From the NCBI GenBank assembly GCA_030704615.1, contig CM060731.1, forward strand, positions 8,432,001 to 8,496,000: a stretch of 64,000 nt of DNA, written 5' to 3'. This document shows, one piece after another, positions 45,215 to 57,347 of this stretch. Positions within the stretch are counted from its first letter, which is position 1. Each line of letters begins with the position of its first letter. Source of the DNA: Takakia lepidozioides. Lineage: Eukaryota > Streptophyta > Takakiopsida > Takakiales > Takakiaceae. The notes under the pieces are model-generated. The model was not told the DNA's origin. It searched no databases and was given only the letters and a program-made list of their open reading frames with translations. Both the position numbers and the translations under genes were made by a program.

Positions 45215-45348
45215 TTTCACAGGGGGTAATAAGATGACTGTGAACTGACACTCTGCCTGACGCTCTGCATGCAAAACTAGGATGCAGGTAGGATGCAGAG
45301 CGTCAGGCAGAGTGTCAGTTCACAGTCATCTTATTACCCCCTGTGAAA
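45215..45348. repeat. perfect 56-bp inverted repeat with 22-nt loop
   Basis: Arms 45215-45270 and 45293-45348 are exact reverse complements, beginning TTTCACAGGGGGTAATAAGA. The loop (45271-45292) contains a near-duplicate GGATGCAG. No coding frame. It sits 0.7 kb upstream of the TPX2-like gene. Confidence 0.85.
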
Positions 45349-45589
45349 GACTTGATAGGGATAGATTCCGAATACGTATGTATAATTTCCAGATACGTAT
45401 TTAGAATCGAAATTACGCCATATTCTTAGAAATATTCCACCTCTAGTTACTGAAGGAATAAACCAGTGCCATCCTATAAAGAAATTCAACACACCCTCAA
45501 TGAGCCTTGTGCTAAAAGTAGTTGCTAACTGTGCTAAAAGTAGTTGCGGACTTTAGTAGTTGCTAACAATACCTTCCCATTAGGGCACT

Positions 45590-45650
45590 GAGTTGCAGTA
45601 GTGCTCTATCCAATTGAGCTAACCACTGAGCAAGTTCTTCTATGGACACC
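45590..45650 (-). repeat. tRNA-like 5' half relic
   Basis: The minus strand reads GTGGTTAGCTCAATTGGATA then GAGCA, a good tRNA D-arm/box A, but no T-arm follows, so it is a relic or SINE head. Confidence 0.4.
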
Positions 45651-45754
45651 TAAACATCCCCATCTGTAGACTGTCTTTAACACACAAGCCGCAAGGCGTT
45701 ATGGCTCCACCGTTATAAATAAAACAATTGGAGAATATATATTATGACTAGCTA

Positions 45755-46835
45755 ACATTTTGCACTGGTATAAAACTGTATATACCAGTGTTGGACTGGT
45801 ATCGTATTTTGAACACACCAGGCTGGTACTGGTATATAGGCCTCCGGCCCATTGTGATAGCAGGGAGGTACTGGTATTGGCAAAAATGTGAGGTTTGGAT
45901 ACCGTGGTGGCATCAATAATACCTTTATTGGTGTAGTGTTTTACGGTATCAATAGCAAGAGTTTTTAGAAATCGATACCAGGGTATTATTGATATGATAC
46001 TGGTCTGGTGTAAAAAATACTCATGATATGTTAAATATTGAAAGGCCCACTTCTCATATAAATGTAAGCATGCTTCTCATTGATTTTATTCCTCAAGTAT
46101 TCCTCAAGTTTCTCACCTAGGTTTTCCTCACAAATATGGATATGGTACTGGTATCAGGTACCAGATTTTCAACCACCTACCAGACTGGTAGGGTATCGTC
46201 CACAATATTAGGAAGCAGATACCAGGCCAATACGGGTATATGCTAGGTAGTGGCCTGAGGTGATACCAGACTGGTTTGGTACTTCATACCAATATACATA
46301 CTAGTATTATACCAGTTTCATATCGGTACACCAGTCCAACACTGTTATTCACCAGTGTTGTTCTGGTATCAGGTTTAGGACATACCAGTCTGGTCCTGGT
46401 ACCGTACGTATCACAAAACTTTCATACCAGTCAGGTCTATATAATGGTGGATATATATTTTTTCCAGATACTAGTATGAGTATGAGTATCATGACCACTT
46501 TCCAGCTGGTATGAGATATCAATTCTGGTATGTCATTTCAAAGCCATCTTTGAATTGCAAGTTTATCAAATATCAAGTATCAGGTGAAAACAAATAAAAT
46601 ACACAATGAAATAAATATACATAAGTACGAGTATGTAGGCCTATGTACAGATAGCAGAGTAAATGAGGAAGACGGGGGGGGGGGAGCATTGGTATTGTGG
46701 CTAGTATGAAAAAACTGATACCAGCCTGGTTTGGTATATGACCAAGTATTCTCTCCCAAATGATACAAGATTGGTCTGGTGTCTAATACCAGTACATATA
46801 CCAGTCCTTCACCTATATACTAGTCCAACACTGGT
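45755..46835. repeat. CTGGTAT/ATACCAG-dense palindromic region, copy 2
   Basis: Over about 1.1 kb, tens of CTGGTA and TACCAG blocks recur in both orientations, often as ACCAGTCCAACACTGGTAT-like units, at about 45775, 46318, 46345 and 46822. Spacing is irregular, so it is not a simple tandem array. A G11 run lies at 46675-46685. No coding potential. Confidence 0.6.
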
Positions 46836-47635
46836 ATATAATCTTTTCCTTCCAGTAACAGTCCAATATGTCAAATTTGGACCCAAATTCAACCAGGTCG
46901 GTTGAATTAATATCAGTAAAAGTGCAGCAAACAAACTAGGTACTTAGGGCGGATATACAGTCATTAGGATATCAACAGCAGGATATCAATGTATCCGGAC
47001 CCGGAACAGGCACTTTTTAGTATCCGGTTTAGATGCATAACCGGCGGATATAAAAATACGAAACAAAATCCTGTACCCACTGTAATACCCGGCGGATATC
47101 CGGCCAATACCCGGCGGAACTCAGCCCTAAACTTAATAACCGGATGCATACCTGCATCCCTTGTTTGCAATGTTGGTAATACCTGGTCCAACCGACAAAT
47201 ATCTAAAACCAAAAGTTTTTAATATCCGGAACCGGCGTATATGAAAAAAAGGTGTAGATCCGCCCAACACTGGTATATACCCTGACCTAGAGGTATCTTC
47301 CTAACCCCATCCATCCACATGGATGAACCTTACAATCTCATCCCTACCAACAAGGAGAACACCGTCACAGTCACATTTGACGTCAAGGGGAGATTATAAC
47401 TTCTACATATGACATACATTGGAGCCAAAGTGAAAATTGCATTAGAAAATTGATTTGACTGTGGTAATTCACCAATTTTCACATTTTTCTTGGGTGAATG
47501 GCCTACACATTCGGGATGAGGAGCACATAGTAGGTCCTCTCTGAAGATTTCCGACTGAAAGTTCAAATGTAAAGCGGGTGCTTTGTATGTGTAGGAGGCT
47601 TAATTGCCCCAATTTACACTAATCAGCCCAAAGCT
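46836..47635. other. intergenic
   Basis: Contains several CCGGCGGATAT-type short repeats at about 47035-47115 and one more AACACTGGTATATA block at 47270. No gene recognised. Confidence 0.35.
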
Positions 47636-47639
47636 CCTA

Positions 47640-49545
47640 AGCTGTTTGGAATCCAAATTCCAATGGTGAGTATGCAAAGCTACAATGCAAAGTACACAAA
47701 AAACATTTCAAGTTCAAAATTTGGATAGGGATTTTCTGAATTTCCGGCCATTGCCAAGTTAGGCATTTAGGTGCCGGACCGGTGCCTCTTTGGACACTAT
47801 CCGGGCGGGGGTAACCCATGATTTCATCAGGGTTGTGAATCAAATCATACATTTGGCCGGAAACCACCCCTGACCACGCCGTCTACCCAACCCGCCTAAC
47901 TATTATCTCTCAACCATCGTATCTCTTCACTTCAGCATGATGAAACGCAACCAAAACTGAGGGGGACTCAAACCCCCCTAATCTGCCCCTTTGTGCAGAC
48001 AGCTCCTGCCCGCTCCCCACCCACCAAGCAGCCGCCAAACAGCCCCCACACCCCACCAATGCCACAAACCATGTCATGCTTCAAAAAATGGCAATCGCTC
48101 AACCAAAAGGAACAACCCACTCCGCAATGTACCGTACGGTCAGCCACCAAAGCAACCAAAACAAAACACTTACAGCCTAGCAATGCATACCCGACCTCAA
48201 CAACAAACAGCTAAGGGAATTACGAAGAGCCCAACTCATCAAATCTCGGAATCCCAATGTTCATTGAAACACTCAAGGTAGGACCAACTCTAACACAGGC
48301 ACACTCTACATAAAAACCCCTACAAAGCCTCCAGCCAGCATGCACCAAAAACACATATAAAATGAACTATGGCACTGACAATGATGTTTCTGACGGTGGA
48401 AAACCATGCATAAATGACGAAGAGTGGAATGTGACAAGTGGTGCACATCTGAAGCCCCCGGCACCAAGACAGTTGTCGTTTTCAATGCTGCCCAAGTGCC
48501 TATTGTAAGTGAATGAGCCGTGGCCAAGCAAAACTCTAGGTGAGACACAGCTCGCACGCCCATGCCCTTTGGCGGATACAAACAATATATGTGAATTCAC
48601 CGTTGTGGTGTCCACAAAAATTAAATAAATAAATATGCCACCACTTGCAGGTTTAAAGCGGCATACTATAAGCTCCTCGGAGCTGGTCTTGCACGTCCAC
48701 ACCACGCATGCAAGCCTGATACTCCACATGCATTGGCACAGACGGCATTGAGACCCTGGCATTCTCCACAAATCGTTTAACATTCACAGGTGAATTCGGG
48801 CCCAATGCTAGCCAAGCTGATGATGACACCATGAACATTCTCTTCTTGTCCCACCAGAGACATGTAGCAATCTATCAGGTGCTATGCATTTTGAACCAAG
48901 TATATCCTAAGTGTTTAGCATTCTTGCTTTTTTTCAAGCATGTCAAGGAAGGAGGCAACCTCTTTCAATTCAACCTTATTGTCCCAGTGGCCCAGGTCCC
49001 TTGCAAAGCCAAGTCATACAACAATTGGGGAAAAGTGAAGTAATTGACACTGACCACTATGTGCTCCCTGCATGAAATCCAAAGTCCAGGCACTAGGCGG
49101 GTTACTACATCATATCCCTCTCATTTAGTCCGACTTTCATCTTATGCCAAGGGGACCCCATTTTTCTCACAATACATACCAAAATGGCTAACTTAGCTAG
49201 CACTAGACAAAATTGGCAAGTGCCCACACCTTTATGCCCCACTTGATAGGTTTGTTTGGCGTATATTGGCGGATCGCACAATATTTCGGAATCCCCTTGT
49301 ACTTGATCATGATCTCATTCCCGTCAATAGTTGGCCAAATTCCAGTGTGACCTACACTTCATAGCTATTTCCTTACACAACCATCGCACCTTGCCCAACT
49401 TGTCAAATTGGTCATTGCTTCGATCAGAGACCAATGTCACATTACACAACAACCACATTGGCAAAAAGTCACCAGCCATTTCACTGAAATTATGGTGATT
49501 TTGGACATAATCACTCAGAAAAAATTTGGTCACAAAAGACAAGTT
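47640..49545 (-). pseudogene. decayed piggyBac copy
   Basis: The 3' side resembles the element at 26.5-30.2 kb, including the ATTTCCGGCC block and the ACTGAGGGGGA-C-AA-CCCC block (47959, compare 26871). On the minus strand, transposase pieces are readable: NDQFDKLGKVRWLCKEIAMK, KYCAIRQYTPNKPIKWGIKV, the third catalytic Asp in CMRGVDVQDQLRGAYS, and VKRFVENARVSMPSVPMH. Many stops and shifts occur. The DE of the first catalytic motif has become DGNE, and no terminal repeat is found at either end. Confidence 0.7.
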
Positions 49546-50109
49546 GTTTTAGACATCGGGTTGTTTCATACATTAGTTATTTGTGACTAGTAAGGAGAAT
49601 CACCATGATGTGGCACGCAATATGGTGATTTAAAGAACTATGGATAAATTATTCAAATCATTATTCTTACAAAATATAATATATAGTTAAAGTTTGTATT
49701 ACTTTTACTAGATTTAAATGTTAATACTTTGGTCATAAATCACTCTAAGAATACCACATGGCGACATTTGTGCACCAAGTGTTTGTAATTTGTACCAAGA
49801 TGGTGTGGAGAAGAATCATTTGGTGCTTTGAGTCACTACAAATGATTGGAGCATTCTTGACCACGATTGTGCCATGTATTTTGTCAGAGCATATATACAT
49901 ATATATAATTTAAATATATTATATATTACATATAAGAATAATATCGTAATATTGGCACGTAATATTACATCAATACATGAAGCGAGACGTTTGTTTTGTT
50001 TTGTAGCGTCGTTGAGATCTCCCAAACCGCGGGCCCAGCGCGGGTGCTTGGTGCCGTTGGAAAGCCCTTGGTGAGGAGGGGTGCACCGGCTTGGTCTCAT
50101 GATTTTTGG

Positions 50110-50340
50110 ACCAGCGGTGTGGGAGATCTGGAATTTCAAGTGCTTTGGGTCATTGGAAATTCGAGAAAAAATAGCAAAGTGGGCTTTCCTGGAGCAATGA
50201 TTGGCCCTTCATGTGGGAGATTTGGAATTTCCAATACTTTTGGTCGCTGGAAATTCGCAAAAAATAGCAAAGTGGATATATCAATATATGAAGCCTTGAG
50301 AGGGGAGATTGCAAAAATAGCAAAGTGGGCAATGACATAG
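50110..50340. repeat. short tandem repeats with AAAAAATAGCAAAGTGG block
   Basis: GGAGATYTGGAATTTCMA and TTGGAAATTCG, followed by AAAAAATAGCAAAGTGG, appear twice about 90 bp apart, with a third partial copy near 50312. Confidence 0.6.
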
Positions 50341-50394
50341 AGATCTCACAAATTGTAGGTCTTTGGATACATTGGGGGTTGCAGTGGACACTTG

Positions 50395-50935
50395 GGCCTC
50401 TATATGGGAGATGCACTTGGATACATGAATAGAAGATTGCACTTGGGCTTAGATTTAAATTTTTCACACATGGGCCAACGGCATAGGCTACATTAGAGGT
50501 CGCACTTCCTCAACATAAGAGATGCACTGGGATACATAAGAAATTGCACTTGGTCTTAAATGACAGTGGACACTTAGGCATCTACATGGGAGATGCACTT
50601 GGATAAAAGATTGCACATTGGGCTTAGATGGGCCTCGACATAGGAGACGCACTTGGATACATAGGAGATTGCACTTGGGTTTAAATGACAGTGGACACTT
50701 CTACACAGGAGATGCACTTGGATACATAAAAGATTGCACTTGGGCTTAGATGGGTCTCGACAAAGGAGACGCACTATGATACATAGGAAATTGCACTTGG
50801 TCTTAGATTTCGATTATTCACACATCGGCCAGCGGCACAAGCTACCGTAGAGGTCAACTTGGGCCTCGACATAGGAGACGCATTTGGATACATAAGAGAT
50901 TGCACATAGGCTTAGATGACCCTGGATACTTGTGC
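50395..50935. repeat. minisatellite, ~60-bp units
   Basis: At least six variable copies of GGAGAYGCACTTGGATACAT, each followed by an AGATTGCACTTGGGCTTAGA-like block and often GACAGTGGACACTT. Unit length varies from about 58 to 115 bp. Confidence 0.75.
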
Positions 50936-52104
50936 CAATTGCACAGGCTACCTTAGTAATAATAATGAATCCTTATTTATATATATATGTATATTACCAA
51001 GGACAACAGGTACAATAGCAAACCCAACTTAGACAACTATATGTCGCGAAAATGACCTTTGGTGTGAAAGAAGGTTCCTTTAAACATGACCACAACTTTA
51101 GTTTTTGTACGATCATAGTCACAATGTATTGACCCTACATCTATACTACACCTAAGATAAAGCATAAAAGTGTTTCGATCTGTTCTAATATTTCTCCTCA
51201 ACTTCATAGCTCACGGTTGTACATGCCAACCGATACTTTTGTGCTCATCAACATACACATCACAAATCCAGCGGTTTATGCAGCATGGGGTGCCACTTTC
51301 TAGTTTCTTTTATCGCACCCATATACACATGACTACAATCACAAATTAGCAATGGTTGTCTCTTAATAACCAAATATTATGTTATCTTAACAAGTGTACA
51401 CCATTGTGAGCTCAGACCATGACCCTAGAAAGACCTTTGATGTTGACAGTGACTTAGAGAAAATCCATCAGTATCGTTGCCGCTCAAATGGTTAGTGGCA
51501 ACTATGACTATGTTCTACCAATGATAAACCATGCATAGCTATAGATACTCCAATCACTGCAAAAAGCTTTGTACTGCTTGCAGCTTGCACTATCAGGCCA
51601 ACCTTCAAAACCTCTATCAATAAAAAGGTACGCGGTTGAAAATACATGCAGCAAATGTGAAGAAACCACCCTAGAGAATAAATTAAGCCTTATCTCAATG
51701 AGAGACATATCCTCAGGGAAAATGTAGGGTGTGGGGTTGACAAATGGCTACAGATGACGGATGTTCATTCCATTGCCAGACAAAAACAAATACAAATGTT
51801 ACCTAAATGTAATGCGTCCCTAGTATCACAGGGAATGGGACTAGGTAATACTAAAACTAGAAAGGCAATACTATGCCTTTGCTTATAAAACACCAATACA
51901 TAGCTAAACTGGCCAAGGTCACACGTGTTTCAACCAATCTAATTGCATACTACTCGTGTATACTTTAGAACCCAAGTTATCATACCAGCTCAGTTTAACT
52001 CCTCAAACTCAATCACATTCTACATGAAGAAAGCTCACATTGCCAACGTTGCAGCCCCACCATTATGAATGATTTGTAAATTAGTACCTTTGCCAGTGTT
52101 GTTC
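50936..52104. other. no recognised gene
   Basis: AT-rich with small open frames only. It may include decayed piggyBac interior, because a recognisable piece follows at 52105. Confidence 0.3.
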
Positions 52105-52262
52105 CAAACTCCAGCCTTCAAGACCTACGTTCCCGATACATACGCTCTCCATTGCCACAAAATATAGACTCCTTGCACTCCCACGTTTTTGGGGTAAATA
52201 GATTTGCAAAATAGGAATCGACGGGCTCCTCTACCTCCTCACTCTCATCATCTACGTCATCT
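52105..52262 (-). pseudogene. piggyBac transposase N-terminal fragment
   Basis: The minus strand reads an acidic run, then VDSYFANLFTPKTWECKESI and FCGN. This parallels EAFAVLFAPASWECRETTFC in the element at 26.5-30.2 kb. The fragment is short and isolated. Confidence 0.5.
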
Positions 52263-53133
52263 AGTCAATGTCCTCTGCCGAATCTCCCTCCTACAGGGCA
52301 TTTGCACGAATGGTTGGACCAAAAACGACAGATGTTGAGTCCTTGGAAGTCCATGGATTTTTTATTTTTTTTTGAGCCAATTTTGTTAGTTTATTTTTAG
52401 AAACTAGATAGTAGTATACCAAACATTTTTAGTAAAGAATCCCCTACCACCTTACCATTGTAGATTATAGGTTTGTATGTCGGGTAGTTGCAGCCTACGG
52501 TGGATCAAAATGAGACACACCATAAAAGTACATAAAGGGGGATGTGGCGAATCCTCAACCATTGGATTCACTTCAATTTACGATCTCAACCGTCGACTAT
52601 TATTCACCATTAAAGACTTTATTTTCAAATCGCGATAGTTTCATATCACTATAGTTTTTTTAAAATTTGACCTTGATCCATCCCGGGGGTCTACCCTTGG
52701 TCTATGTATTTAATGAGGTAGTGTTGATATTTCAAAGAATTCTATATGTAAAGGACTTTACGAAAATAGTTATTTTGAAGGCTCAAAATAGTATATAAAA
52801 TTTATTTTACTTAATATTTTTGAGTGGAAGTTTTCATTCTAGATTCTTTATCCCTCGAAGCACATTTGGTCAAGTCCCTTTTTCTAATTTTCTATTAATC
52901 ATGCTTTAAAAGAACTCCATAACGGTCTTTTATATGGACTATAACAAATCCTTATGGACTTGTTCAAAAGTTTTGCCATTTAGGAGTATGATAATTTACA
53001 ATTAATCAAGGTCCCAAAAAAACAGTGATGTGACAGCATTTTTGATCCACCATAAGCTACAACTGCCCTGTCTTTTGGTAAAAGATGACACCCCAAAAAC
53101 CCAAAACATAATATGTTGTGGACAATTTGTTTC

Positions 53134-53406
53134 ATTGATTACACTAAGACCCCCAACTGTGAAAGTGACAGCACATGCGCCCACACCACAAGAACGGGCA
53201 TATCCATTAGCTACATAGCCTGCATTGATCTCATTGCAACAACCAACATTATTGAGATTAGGTTCAGCAATCAAATGGTCCAACAGGATTAGATTGAAGT
53301 CTCCTGGCACAGAAAATATATCAGTCACCCCCACTTCAACCAATCGTCGTGCAATGTGTCGGCCTAGACAGGAGGAAGATTCGACAGTAGTGGCTCCACC
53401 CGTCAT
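53134..53406 (-). pseudogene. pyruvate decarboxylase N-terminal fragment
   Basis: The minus strand encodes MTGGATTVESSS, then LGRHIARRLVEVGVTDIFSV, PGDFNLILLDHLIAE, the thiamine-activating Glu in CCNEINAGYVANGYAR, and TFTVGGLSVIN. Homology stops there, at about 53134, and the frame runs on into unrelated sequence. In plant pyruvate decarboxylase the next residues lead into AY-ENLP, which is where the plus-strand fragment at 57348 begins. The two pieces are therefore complementary halves of one coding region, now on opposite strands about 4.2 kb apart. Confidence 0.8.
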
Positions 53407-54173
53407 AGGACCACCGTGGCTTGTGGTAGCTGGTCTGCTACTTTGTCTATAGTACTCAGCTTCCGGTGGAGGCTATGGACCTGTCAAGGCTTGGGTGCTG
53501 GGTCGATGTCCAAGCTGGTTGAAGTATTATGTTGGTGGTGGAGCTGATGTACTTGTAACTATATTACTGGATTCGCAGGAGATGCAGGCTCTTTAGCAAC
53601 TTCTGCACATGCCACACGAAATCTTTCAACAACATGGGCAAATTTTTTAGGGAGATTTCTGGACAATGGGCTCGCCGTTGCATACGTATGTATAAAAGAC
53701 ATCTTTTGTGAACTTTGGGGTACTGACTGTAGCGATTTCAACAGCACTGCCAATCCTTGACTCCCTCTTGGATCGTCAAGAGGCCGTGTTTACTAGCTAC
53801 TACATCAAAAAGACAACTCACATTTGTTTCTACATGAGAATCGAGAGGAGAGAGAGATGAGTATAACCACCCACCTTCTGAATCTTGAGAATTTGGGCCT
53901 TTCATATCCTTATTGACTCTTGGAATTTAAATATTTGAAATTCAAACGACCCACTAAATGAACGTTAGAGTGAATTTGAATAAATTTAGACCCCCAAAAA
54001 AATATGGACCTATGGATGGGTTGTATAGGCCATCTGATAACTTGTATATTTTCCTTGGTTGTTATGTGGATTTCTAGATTTGAAGAGACAGTGCGAGTAG
54101 TGGATTTGAAGAGGTAAGTAAGAGAGTGTGGACAGGTATTAGTGAGTATACAGCACAAAGAGGTGCGGTATTC
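53407..54173. other. 5' flank of the pyruvate decarboxylase fragment
   Basis: No recognised gene. The frame upstream of the Met at 53406 stays open a short way without plant decarboxylase similarity. Confidence 0.3.
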
Positions 54174-54354
54174 TAACAAGCCTAAAATGGCGATGGGCTC
54201 TCTTGCTTCGGCAAAACATAAGAGAAAGGTCAGCGTGAGGGGCATAACCCAGCATACCACACCAATCGGAGCCTTGACACGGTTTAAGGTCCTTTGACCA
54301 TATTGTCTCCGTTGCCTTCAACATGTTGCAAAGTCTTTCTCAATAAGAGAGCCA
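54174..54354 (-). repeat. ~180-bp repeat, left copy (inverted to 59.0 kb)
   Basis: On the minus strand it reads GGCTCTCTTATTGAGAAAGA through GGTCAAAGGACCTTA and AAGGCTCCGATTGGTGTG to AGCAAGAGAGCCCATCGCC. The same sequence, roughly 85% identical by eye, is on the plus strand at 58991-59173. Confidence 0.75.
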
Positions 54355-55440
54355 CAAACATTCATGTCCAGCTGATCCATTGCAAAGAAAACTATTTTGA
54401 TGGAAAGCCGCATTTAACAATACATAATATCTCTCTAATTGTAAATAACTACCATTACTAAGCTCGAAAATATTAGATTTACTCTGTAATCATTTGATCT
54501 GGTTCTTATGGTGCTAGATGAAATCTCTCTTGTTGGAAATAGAATACCCGTCTTTGCATATCAATGGTTGAAGTAAGCAAAACGAATTCATAATCATTCA
54601 TTTTGGAATTTGATATTATTATTAGTGATGATTCCCTCAAACACCATCTGTACGTTACACTTGGGTTTGAAAAAAAAATCAAATATAGGTCCAAATGCTA
54701 CCTCATGACTGCATAAAATGTTAGGAATTGCATCAAGTAATTATGCATCAATCAAGCAACCAATTCATTGAATACTAAATAGAGTATGGACAACAACTCA
54801 CACCTAATATGATCTTAATTTTATAAGTCAACAATGTTATCGATGGCCTCATCATGATGATATGACATTTTCACATTTATATTATATAGAAAGATAGAAG
54901 ACTTTAGTTACAAACCATTGGACGTATATTATACAGTTTTAAAACAATTGATAAATATCGTGATACATGTCCATCTATTTTTAAATTACTTGATAATGGA
55001 TCTAACACTGCAAGATTACACACCACAATTTCTTTAAAAATGAGATGTTAGTAGAATTAGGTGTTGAAAAGTATGCAATACACAATGGACTTACAAACAA
55101 AGTAGATGGTATTCAACACTTTTGATATGGATGTAATTTGACAACACGAAAATAAGCTTAGCAATATGCAAAGAAATGTACGCTTGTACAACGATGAGAT
55201 AGAGATATTGTGGACTCCCCAATTCACCCAATTCATCGCATCTAATACAATAACTATCAAAGGTTTACAATCGGCTCTTCGTTCCACCGACTTTGGCCGG
55301 AGCCATTTAAAAAATATATATGGCATACCCCTGAAAGATATTAGTAGTCGCAAGTGATAGTTATGTCAGCTTCGGCCGGAGTCCTCTCTCTCTGGTTCAC
55401 AACTTGATCATATTTGGACAAATGTCTTAAACAGGTTGAT
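54355..55440. other. no recognised gene, AT-rich
   Basis: AT-rich with small open frames only. The last part should be the interior of the piggyBac end listed next, but no transposase motif is visible. Confidence 0.3.
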
Positions 55441-55464
55441 TCTGGTTGCCTCGTCCTTTAGGGG
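55441..55464 (+). mobile_element. isolated piggyBac right (3'-type) end
   Basis: The sequence CTCGTCCTTTAGGGG followed by TTAA (55465-55468) equals the inverse of the 3'-side terminal repeat at 26524. No matching left end was found, so the element is truncated. Confidence 0.65.
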
Positions 55465-55599
55465 TTAAATTACTTAGTCATGTGCCTAGATATCATCACA
55501 TTTCAGCTAATGGCTGACATACAAAACATTCACTGTTTATATGTTGATATAAAAACTTTATTTTATTCTAAAATAAATATAACAAAAGCAATCTATTAA

Positions 55600-56960
55600 C
55601 CCCTAAAGAACGACGAGACCCGAAATGGGTCGCGTCCATTTTCATCCAAGGTGCAACTTCCGTGGATGAAAGTTATGTCTAAATGAAAAACCTTCCTCTC
55701 GTCTACCTCTACACGCTCTAACAAGTGGTGCATTGAAATACTAAATCTCCTCCACGTTGGAATTTTTCAAGTGTGAGTGGTCTAGGAAATCTGTGGTTTT
55801 GGGGGTATCCACACACTTTGGCCGCAAAGTGCCATGGGCCGGGCACTGGCGGCACTGGCCAACTGCAGGTGTGTGGATTTGCCCCGCATGTCTGCCCACC
55901 ATTATGTGGAAATCCACCCGCCCTGGAAGCGAAGGTGGCAGTGTGGGTGGCGGGTTACAAGAGACTTTACGTGCAAATGACATAGCCTCCTTCTCTTTCC
56001 TGCACTCCCCCGAAGCTCGACTTCGAGCTTTCGCTCGACACACATTAGGGATGTCGTGATGACATTTACAGGTTGTGCATGAAAGGCAATTCCCCCGGCA
56101 CAAGCATATGCTCTGTTTGTAACCCGGATTAGCCCAAAGAAGGGCTAGTTTCTATTTGCAGCAGCAATGATTGCAGTCACTTTGCATTTTGTCTCGTCCT
56201 TGCTTTCATGGTATGGTTTGTTTTATGTTTCATGTCGTGTTAGGCGTGACTGCTACAAATGTGTTGCGGTGGCTGCCTTCACTAACGCTGCACTGTTGCA
56301 TCCTTGGTCGACATTGTATGTAATGAGTCTACGGTGTCCTTCAACGGTGTCTTAGCCCCATGCACATTGATTGAAAAGATACGGGTTGCATAAGTTTGGG
56401 CGTAGGTGCTCATGGCTCCCAAGTGCAAACTGATTAAAACACTGGAGCCGCCACCTTCTTTACTGCAGCATATTCACATGGTGGATATCATTACAACTTA
56501 GGCTTTGGAACAACACTGCAAATAGCGTCAATTCAGAGAGATTTTCGGTTGTTTGACTATAGAGTACTTGTTGAGTTTGCTGACGCCTCCTCGCGCGTAG
56601 TGCTGGCCTAAATATCATGCAACCCATAACTTTCGTTTTCTATTTAGGAGACATGTAGTCGAATCTTGGGTTGGAAGAGAGGAGGAAATGGGGGATCTAG
56701 AGGGTTTTCTGACAATCTGCATTTTGTTTTGAGGGAAGAGGCGTGGTCGGATGCCAACTCTCAAGTAATTAAAATTTACATTAGCTCGGACCAAGAGTCT
56801 CAAGTAGCCAATGTCATGTCGCCTCCTCCTTGGGCACCTACATGTCGGAAAGCAAACTTGCACCTTACTGATGTTGGTCTGCATTGTGCCATTGCACATC
56901 ATATTTGCTCTCTATTGCGTGCAATCTCGGCTAATGCAACCAATTGGTGTAATGTATGAA
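55600..56960 (+). mobile_element. piggyBac left (5'-type) end and leader, truncated
   Basis: TTAA (55596-55599) is followed by CCCCTAAAGAACGACGAGAC and a leader homologous, inverted, to the inside of 30215. A coding remnant starts MAPKCKLIKTLEPPPPSL at 56412 and continues with EQHC, RQFREIFG, EYLLSL and FVLREEAWSDANSQ. These parallel the first part of the transposase at 29.26-28.8 kb. Stops and shifts are frequent and the catalytic core is absent. Confidence 0.7.
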
Positions 56961-57347
56961 TGTGCGATGTAAGATTGTTCACCATTTTGCTGAGGTTTGG
57001 AAAATTCAATGCCTCAAGAGGGAAACACTGCCAGCATGGGTGTGTAGGGTAAATACATAGATGGGTGGACAAAAAACTGCGTAACACGTAGTTTCTGCAG
57101 TGATCTCCGTCCATGGTTTTATGGTTTAAACTATTAGATTGCAAAAACAATCATGTACCGGAGAGCTATGGACTTTTAAAGTTGATTATTATGGACTGCA
57201 GATGTTACAAGACTAAAAAAACATCATCTACACTCATATAATGGCACAAAGAAAAACATATTAGGGGTGTCATTTCTAAAACCAACCCAAATCCACTTTT
57301 ATATGGAGTTGTTACCTGAGAGCTATGGACTATTTTACACTGCTAGA
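56961..57347. other. junction region before the pyruvate decarboxylase fragment
   Basis: It holds a direct repeat GAGAGCTATGGACT at about 57160 and 57319, and an ACATATTA plus GGGGTGTCAT pair near 57260-57280. A similar pair lies beside the break of the other half, on the minus strand near 53085-53120. Confidence 0.4.

Noticed and set aside
46964-47222. Opposite-strand open frames of about 80 codons
   Set aside because: Caused by repeated CCGGCGGATAT-type motifs; no family resemblance.
50395-50935. CRISPR-like array
   Set aside because: Units are variable, not separated by unique spacers of equal length, and the DNA is plant nuclear; it is a minisatellite.
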